Source: Neoceratodus forsteri (taxonomy: Eukaryota; Chordata; Ceratodontiformes; Ceratodontidae). From it: a stretch of DNA of 64,000 nucleotides. Location of the stretch: the NCBI GenBank assembly GCA_016271365.2, contig JADMNL010000023.1, forward strand, positions 606,332,501-606,396,500, given 5' to 3'. The notes under the pieces were generated by a model, which was not told the DNA's origin, searched no databases, and was given only the letters and a program-made list of their open reading frames with translations. Made by a program: the position numbers and the translations under genes. Below are positions 57,416 through 64,000 of this stretch, piece after piece; position 1 is the stretch's first letter, and each line of letters opens with the position of its first letter.

Positions 57416-57779
57416 CTGAGCATGTCAATTCATGAGGGGTAGTTTGCCCCTCAACAGTTTGCTCCTCTCTTCCACTGAAACAGAATACTGCAGAATGATT
57501 TTACTTATATTTTGGAGCCCCTAAATTAAAACTTACTTTACAATACTGAAAACGCTCACCTTCCTGTAATGGTTCCCAAAATCTGGAGGAGTGAACTCTG
57601 GAAATAGCCTTAACAAATTGTCATGTCGCCACGCTTCATCCTGTGGAAGAAGACATGCTTCCTGATGTCACTCCTTTCCTACACTGAGCTTCAAGGGTTT
57701 GTCCTCACATCCTGCTGGAGCACAATGGATTAACCTTCTCCTTCTGCTCAGTATTGTTGATATCCCTGAGTAGCAGCTG
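57416..57779. other. Unassigned sequence
   Basis: The stretch at 57590-57720 may be the 3' UTR of the adjoining minus-strand CR1, but I could not confirm this. Confidence 0.35.
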
Positions 57780-58260
57780 AAAATTTCATGCCCACTCTCG
57801 GACTCCTTTTTTCTAGGGTGAACAGATTTAGGTCCTCCATCTTCTCCTCAACCTTGCCTCCAAATCATTTTGGTGGTCCTGCATTGCACTGTCTCGACTG
57901 CCTGAATTTCCCTTTTGGATAGGGGGGCAGCATTTTATACAGCATTATGGTGGGGTCCTGACATGGTCCTGGCCTTGTAATGTGGCAATGCCTCTGCTTT
58001 GCTGGTCACCCCGCCCCCAGTCAATGCATCCTCAGCATTAGTTTGGCCCGTTTGACAGCAGCTGCAGACTGCTTGTCCTGATCCAGCCCTTGTCTAGTAT
58101 AACTCACAGGTCTTTCTCCTCCTCCTCCTCCTCTGCCATGATAGGAGCACCACGCAACTGTAAGTTCTAATTTTGGTTTTCCTTCCCAAGAATAGCATCT
58201 TATATTTTACTTAGGGGTTAGCACTTTCAGATTAGATTTGGTTGTGGATTTGCTAATCTA
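57780..58260 (-). mobile_element. CR1-type LINE (family C, classical CR1 order)
   Basis: The plus strand shows the reversed classical CR1 order: 'aacagatttaggtcctccat', 'ccaaatcattttggtggtcc' then 'tgcattgcactgtctcgact', 'ttatacagcattatggtggg', then 'cacaggtctttctcctcctc'. This resembles sauropsid CR1 ends. A (TCC)n run lies at 58118-58136. Inactive. Confidence 0.65.
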
Positions 58261-58689
58261 CTATTTTTATTTGGATTCTGATTAGGAGTAGGATTTGGAT
58301 TTAGTTAAAATTCAGTGAATTTAGGCCTAAAACTAAAATGCAGGATTAGAAGGTTAGGTGAGCTCACTGGACATGTTTCGACTACCACCACACCATAAAA
58401 CAAGCCAGTTTCTAACATTTTGCTGAAAGATACAGAGTCTACCGTCTTAGTAAATTTGCAAATTAAATTGAAAATATCGTAACGATTTATTTCAGTGAAG
58501 AACAATAACTTGTTTGAGGAATGGAAATATTACGCACTCAGCCTACCTTAGTAAAGAAAGTCTGCAACTTAATGTGGCTAGTTTTTATTGACTACTTTTG
58601 CCAGCACTTTGAGTTATTATGTCAGCAGGGGCTCCCATTTTAAATAGTATCATTCAACATAAAATTATCAGTATTTTTTTGAATTTTTA
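58261..58689. other. Unassigned AT-rich sequence
   Basis: It could hold the 3' end of the hAT element, but no terminal inverted repeat was located. Confidence 0.35.
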
Positions 58690-59134
58690 AGTGAGAAAAG
58701 AGATGAATGAACAACAAATATGCACAGTTGTGTAACATATACCAATTATTATATTGAAAAAATCAAAAGAGCTTTCTACATTCCATCATATTGAGAGCAC
58801 CTATAGTTTTTTGTGTCAGAATTAATCAGTGCCCGTGACATTACCACTTTAAGATTTGGTAATGAGTAGCCTGACAATAATAAAATCAGTTTCTCAACAT
58901 TGTCTGGTGAAAGACTGGCTCTTCTGTTACTAACAATACTGCCATCAGTGCTAAATATCCTTTCTGAATATACTACAGTAGGTGGATAGCTTAGATATAG
59001 ACTGGCAGCCTTAATTAATGCTGGCCAGAGTTTTCTTTTCCCATGCCAGTATGTAAATGGATTATCCCTGATGTATAGTTGTTTAGGATCTCTTATGCAG
59101 TCTTCTACCATTGTTGTGGCTAACTGAGATGACA
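58690..59134 (-). pseudogene. hAT transposase C-terminal (hATC dimerisation) fragment
   Basis: The minus-strand frame 58776-59135 contains the hallmark of the hATC domain: YPPTVVYSERIFSTDGSIVS followed by NRRASLSPDNVEKLI, and upstream a WHGKRKLWPALIKAASLYL segment. hAT transposases dimerise through this C-terminal domain. Only this part is open. The upstream coding part continues after an insertion at 59135-59470. ZBED-like domesticated hATs cannot be excluded from this piece alone, but the disrupted context points to a dead transposon. Confidence 0.85.
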
Positions 59135-59470
59135 CAAGTCTGTCCTACGAACACATAAATATACAAAAACACCAGCAGATACAGACCTCATGATCTATCT
59201 AGTCTGCTCGATTATGCAGCTAGCCCCTCACCTTGAAGCTGCCCCACGCACCCTCCCTCTTCATAATTACCCCCTCACTCTGTCCCATCCCCTCTTAAAG
59301 CCATCCACCATGCTATAGGCTACTACCTCCAAAATGCAGAGTATTTCACTTGCCTACCACCCTCTCTGTGAAATAATGTCTCCTGACTTCCCTCCTGAAT
59401 CCCCCAATCTCAGCTGGTTCCCTCTCGTGACCCTCCCCTTCTGATCTGTCCTGGTTTTGAGTATATTTTT
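59135..59470 (-). mobile_element. CR1-type family A 3' end nested in the hAT element
   Basis: The plus strand shows the reversed family-A end: 'gcagatacagacctcatgat', 'ctatctagtctgc', 'ccaccctctctgtgaaataa' and 'tgtctcctgacttccctcct'. It separates two parts of the hAT transposase. Confidence 0.75.
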
Positions 59471-59479
59471 TGTGATGAT

Positions 59480-60060
59480 GTGAGCCTGCCCAAATGTTAT
59501 TTTCCTGTTCAGCATTATCAGACACAAAGACTGCTGTTAATGAGTTTCATCAGCTTGAGATGCAGGTCTTTTTCTTGCTGTGGTGCTAGGAGGTCTCATG
59601 CTTTGCAGTCTATTTCTGTGAGGAGAAATGAAAGATCCTTCATCCTCATTAGTCAAGTTTCCATTTTCGGATGCAACTTTCAGAATTAGAATGTCTCTGT
59701 ATTTGTTAAGGTCAGTACCATGGGAAAGGAAAGATGCTAGGTTGTGTTTGAGTGGCCATCTTTGTAGCTAGCATATAATGTTCTGATGTCTGCATCTTCT
59801 CAATTATAAGATTCATTTCCATTGTTAGAGATACATGGTCTATGAGGTCAACAGCTGATGCAGCAGGATGCCAAAGATTAACCCCTCCTCTTCATGAAAA
59901 CTTAGCTACTATAGTTCTCATTTCTTCCTCAGCAGAAATATAAGGGAGGATTTGATAGAGAAGGGCACTGCCTTAGACAATTTCTCATGTGGCATCCTAG
60001 ACTGGCTGTAGTATCTGGCAGGGGATTGTTATTTTTGAAAAGTGACTGCATGTAGCTGCT
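59480..60060 (-). pseudogene. hAT transposase upstream part (decayed)
   Basis: Minus-strand conceptual pieces such as DLIDHVSLTMEMN, QTSEHYMLATKMA and AEEEMRTIVAK lie in the expected upstream position of the same hAT element. They are broken by several stops. Assignment depends mainly on position and composition next to the clear hATC domain. Confidence 0.5.
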
Positions 60061-61299
60061 AGTGGTAGGGCTGGCAACTGAGGCAGAAGAATAGTAAAAG
60101 TAATCATTGGACAGTCACTGTCATGTAGTCAACAGATTGGTTACTTGTTATATATGAGGTGTAATATATATTTTGTGGACAGACCCCTACATTAAACATG
60201 ATAAACTTATCAATGCAGTTCATGGTGTGTATTTGGTATTGCTTTTCTGAAAAAAAGAATTGCAATAGCACTTGGTATTGGGGCACTGCAGTGCACATCA
60301 GAGGCTGAAAACAAACCACCTTGAGATGGCATGCAACTCCACTCTTAGCGACTGTAGTGCAATTGCTTTGGTTAACTTTTATGCCATGGAATTACTTTGC
60401 CATTTTAGAAAACATTTCAAATGATTAGCTTATGTCGAACTGTTTTGGTCTATAGAAATATTTGAATCTTAAAGGGTAAAGCTGTGTTTTGATTGGCCCA
60501 GCCAATCCAGTGAGCCAAGAGAAGAGATCCTCAAGACCAGAGAGAGAGAGAGAGAGAGAAGTACTAGTCTATGCGCTGGACAATCATGCACCACCTTCTG
60601 TTCTATGTTATATTCACCTAATTCCATTATGTGTGGAATACGCTGAACAACTCTGCTTCCAGGCAGAATGGCCTGGATTCTGAAATGTATGAATGTGGGA
60701 CTTGCAGTACTTCTTCTGTGCCCCAGCTGCATCCCTACAAATGCAGCCAAATATTTTCATTCTGTTTTCAAACATTTCAATGCATCTGCAACACTTTTCA
60801 CAGTTTATGGTGAAAAATGACAATGCTTCATTTCAGATGTGCAACTTACGGCACCTGCAACATGAGGTTAGGTCACCATTTTGTGGTTCACCAGTCATAT
60901 CCAAAGTAGTTCAACTCGCTAGAAATATGATGCAACTGGCTGAATATTCCACTCCATATTATCAATTATGGTAAATATTTTATTCATTTTATTTTACAAT
61001 CCATTTGCTCGCAACATCCAAACTGTAATGCAGCATCTTTCTGTAGCGAGGTTCTGCTTGTACCTTGTTTTACAGCTCAAGGACATAAGCACCAGAGAGT
61101 AAGCTAATTATGTGCAAGGAGCTCCGGGTAGATTATAACTGAAAGGGTTCCTGCGTTCAGTGGGCAACTGATGAAATTCTCCCTTCCTGAACTTTGGATG
61201 GGAAAGCCCATGCATCTCAGTACAAGTTAACACATGTCTGGTTTCCCATTGTGTTCATGTCAGCTGTCTGTGTTTTAGGATTTTGCTTAATATTTTGTA
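60061..61299. other. Unassigned sequence with a GA microsatellite
   Basis: A (GA)n run of about 11 units lies at 60539-60560. Frames at 60469-60974 on both strands show no known domain. Confidence 0.45.
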
Positions 61300-62549
61300 T
61301 TGCTTAGTGATTTCTTCCCTACTTTTGTGTTCTCTTTCTCTTGTATCCTTGCTTTTCCCATGTTTTTCTTATCTCCATTCTTTCAGCCCTCTCTCCCTTC
61401 TCTACTTGCTTCTTCCTTCTCTGGTTTATTGCTGTTCCTTTGTCCTTGTACCTTAGTTTGTCCTGTGCCTCGGTGTTGGTATTTTCCTTGAGTGGTACAG
61501 GCTCTGCTTCTGGGTGCACTGTGACTACTCATTTCCCACCCCCTCATGGCTCTTCTCTCTACTGCTCCATCTGGTTTTCTCTGCTCTTTATGCTGCTCCT
61601 TTTAACTCCTGATCAGCTGCCCCAGCTCTCAGTTTTCCTTTCAGAAGGCTTTGACTACTTCCTGGAGCTCTGTGTTTGTCTTTCAGGCATCCAGCCTCAA
61701 CAGGCCTTGTTTTCACTGCAAAATTGCAGCTCCAGGATCCAGCTCAGTGCAGGTCCTTTGCTCAGCACCTTCACATGCCAAATGTTCTATCCAGAATACT
61801 TTCTCTGCTACCTTCCAATTTCAGTCTGCTACAGATCTTGTATTCAGCTCATCTCTTTGACTAGCTGCCCTTGCCTTCCACCCTTCTGCTGCTTTTGTCC
61901 AATTTGCTCCTTCCATGGTTATTATACAGGTCTTCAGTGCTCCTGCAGTGTACTTTCCCTGCACTACTCCATCCTGTACTGCCCAGCAAGTACTATTCAA
62001 GGCAGCCAACCACTTTGTCACTATTTAGGTGCCCTGCTCCCAGCACCTCATCCCAGGAACTTCACTGTGCTATCCCTACAAGTGTAGTGCCACAACCCTA
62101 TAACATCTCTTATTACTGTACAGTAGGCCCTAGCCTTGATAATGCTTAGAATCAGATCCTGTCCCCAGGACCACACTTGGGAACCAGAGGTGATTCAAGT
62201 GGCTAGTCACCACACTGTGCTCTCTTTCTCTATTCTGCAGCCTACCCCTCATTCATAGTGTGCCTCCTCTGTTTCTGTCCAGGCTGCTTCCCTTCCTCAT
62301 GGTTATGCTACTATCTCAACCAAAGACATATGCTTTGATTATGACATTGGCAAAATTCTATTCATTTGGCTGTTTTCTGCACATGCTCCAAAATGCCTAT
62401 CACCTACTTGTATCTTATAAAGAATAGAGAGTTCCTAGACTCATGTCAGCCCTGAAGGACTTGAACATCCACTTTTTCCTCCTCCTTTGGAAGCAACAAA
62501 TGTTTGATTCTTTCCCAGACTCCTGATCAGAGAATTCTAAACCAATACC
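61300..62549 (+). other. CT-rich region, possible gag-side part of the DIRS-like element
   Basis: It contains a 248-codon plus-strand frame (61341-62087) rich in Leu, Ser, Cys and Phe, with no recognised domain. This is most likely a consequence of strong pyrimidine bias. Near 62320 a KDICFDYDIG reading resembles the start of the Cys/His gag motif of DIRS-like elements, which would suit its position upstream of the RT. Both points are weak. Confidence 0.3.
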
Positions 62550-63080
62550 TGCTTCCACATTTTCACCTCTAATGCTAGCAAGTCAACAACCCTCTCTCAA
62601 TGTAGTCCGCATTCTCCTCCATAGCTTCTCCAAGGGCTTCCATACAGGACTCCATGTCGTGCCCTCTGTTTCACTGATAAGCAAAAATATCCTCACCATC
62701 TTCAATGAACCCAATGCTGTTCATACTCTACTACAGACAGTATTGGCCATAGGTTTCCTAATTGATCCATATGTAACTACCCTTTTCCTCTTTTCCATAG
62801 ATTGGTATTACTACTAGAAAGTTCTTTGTCAAGCAACGCCTGATTGTGGACCTGTCTGCACCCACTCTGATCCCATTCCCAGCATTAAATCTTTGATTCC
62901 CATTTCTGATTCCTTCCTGGATTATGCTAGGATTGATGATACTATAAAGTCAATCAAGATGGCTGGTGAGGGAACTTGGTTGTTCAAGGCAGATATGTTG
63001 GATGCCCTCAAGCTTCTTCCTTATTCCCCACATTGTGACACCTTTATGCCTTTATCACTACCACTACAAAACTCCTACAC
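62550..63080 (+). pseudogene. DIRS-like retroelement reverse transcriptase fragment
   Basis: Plus-strand frames 62572-62817 and 62893-63141 give, in order: SKGFHTGLHVVPS, NEPNAVHTLLQTV, GFLIDPYVTT, a QRLIVDLSAP reading near 62835, LDYARIDDTIKSIKMAGEGT and WLFKADMLDALKLLP. This is the N-terminal half of the RT of DIRS-type (tyrosine recombinase) elements, with the catalytic-motif segment KADxxDAFK reading KADMLDALK. It then breaks off. At least one frameshift separates the two frames. No recombinase or inverted repeat was found in the window. Confidence 0.75.
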
Positions 63081-63139
63081 CAATCTTGGTGGCAGGGACT
63101 GCCAGCAGGAGGCAGCCATAGTAGTGGCCAGGAAGATGT

Positions 63140-63860
63140 GAGGGTCCTCCAAAGAGGAGACCCTAAGGTGGGTGGGGAGAGGACCCCAAAGGATGAAGAA
63201 GCACTTCTGGCAGTGGACTCAATTGTCAGGGGATAGATTTGTGAATAGGAAAGCACACAGACAGGGAGGTTGGGTGCCTACCTGGTGCCATGGCCTGTAG
63301 GGATGGGAAGATGTCCAAAGGACTGCTAGGGCAGCAAGAAGGAAGTAGGAGTGGGATGTCATTGTCCACCTGAGGACAAATGACCTGGCTAAGGATGGGG
63401 CTGGAATAGTGCAAAGATTTTGGGGAACTGGGGGTAGTCTAGGTGGCTTGCTCAGTAGCTTTTGTTGAGGTGCTGCCAGTCTGTGACGGCAGAGAGAATT
63501 CTCTGCACCAAGACCTTTAACTCATGACTGAAGGAATGGTGTAGAGAGAGGGTTCAGCTACATAGGGGTCTGGGGACCCACCTGGTAGGACAGAGACCTA
63601 TACAGGGGATGGCCTGCATCCATACAAGAGAGGAACCATGATCCTTAGTAAACAGTTTAAATGTTACTTCAATGGACATTTAAACTAGCCAATAGGGTGG
63701 CAGAAGGAAAAGAGGAGGCAGTAACTGCCACCTTCCACCAGCTGAAGTTGAGAGGAGGAGATTCTGAGGGAAAGAATCCCCATGTTGCAAATTAATAAAG
63801 GAACCAAGGTGATAGTAATGGGGAGGAGGAAGAGTAACATTAAAGAGAGAGGGGGGAATG
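63140..63860 (+). pseudogene. CR1-type LINE ORF1 esterase-domain fragment
   Basis: A plus-strand reading near 63355 gives DVIVHLRTNDLAKDGAG, close to the VIVHxGTNDL block of the SGNH/esterase-like domain in CR1-type ORF1. Near 63615 a DGLHPYKRGTMILS reading matches the DGxHLSxxGT block with the catalytic-type D..H pair. Frameshifts and stops lie between. It may be the 5' part of the family-A elements, which otherwise appear only as 3' ends. Confidence 0.65.
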
Positions 63861-64000
63861 GAATCTTCCCATAGTGGCAGCTGCCATGCCTGAGCAACCT
63901 GTGGAGCACCCAGTATGTCGCTATCTAATCTAACAACTAATCTGCCATTCCTATCCTTAACAATGGACAGCCTCCTCCCCATAATATCATGAACTTTCTA

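Noticed and set aside
61341..62087. 248-codon open frame, the longest in the window
   Set aside because: It lies in strongly CT-biased DNA, overlaps two other long frames, has no recognisable domain and has no splice context. Kept only as a low-confidence note.

Overview
The window is non-coding-rich vertebrate nuclear DNA. It covers part of the 3' half of one protein-coding gene, teneurin-1 (TENM1), on the minus strand. Three internal exons are readable at 49342-49637, 41572-41959 and 24937-26148, with canonical splice sites and matching codon phases. They encode part of the extracellular YD-repeat (RHS) region of this large type II membrane adhesion protein. The separating introns are about 7.4 kb and 15.4 kb, and the last exon is not seen in the 24.9 kb downstream of 24937. 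The reading frame is broken at about six places, always by missing bases, although the encoded protein is otherwise very close to vertebrate teneurin-1.

Most of the rest is a mixed, heavily nested repeat landscape. It holds a near-full-length Tx1/L1-group LINE, at least nine fragments of CR1-type LINEs (many ending in repeated 'tctatgttt'), two copies of another Jockey-group LINE, a DIRS-like tyrosine-recombinase retroelement fragment and a hAT transposase remnant. Several tRNA-derived SINEs are present, including MIR/CORE-like ones, as are many long hairpin (foldback/MITE-like) elements, a minisatellite and microsatellites. A processed pseudogene of the PRL phosphatase PTP4A2 lies at 2690-3226. 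This repertoire (Tx1, DIRS, CR1, CORE-like SINEs, large introns) suggests a non-mammalian tetrapod or lobe-finned fish. An amphibian such as a caecilian is my best guess, with low confidence.

Layout: 1-4.7 kb holds the PTP4A2 retropseudogene and mostly unique sequence. 4.7-11.4 kb holds a CR1 fragment and a SINE split by the 5.5 kb Tx1 LINE. 12.9-24.5 kb is dominated by foldback elements and an unclassified about 1.7 kb repeat with internal subrepeats. 24.9-26.1 kb is the long TENM1 exon. 28.5-31.2 kb has a hairpin, a CA repeat and a GC-rich element with inverted ends. 31.2-39.1 kb is a LINE cluster with three-level nesting. 41.6-42.0 kb is a TENM1 exon. 43.2-48.2 kb holds SINEs, an inverted second copy of the unclassified repeat, a 51-bp minisatellite with an inverted block and a 660-bp palindrome. 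48.8-49.6 kb holds a SINE whose tail abuts a TENM1 splice donor, then the exon. 50.3-64 kb holds CR1, hAT and DIRS remnants and another foldback complex.

The strongest candidate for something undescribed is the Tx1 LINE. It sits at one precise position inside a tRNA-derived SINE, and a second copy of that SINE 43 kb away carries a short insertion with a similar 3' end, in the same orientation, at the same position. This suggests a SINE-targeted Tx1 retrotransposon. No prokaryotic-style system, CRISPR array, operon, intact tRNA or rRNA gene was found.
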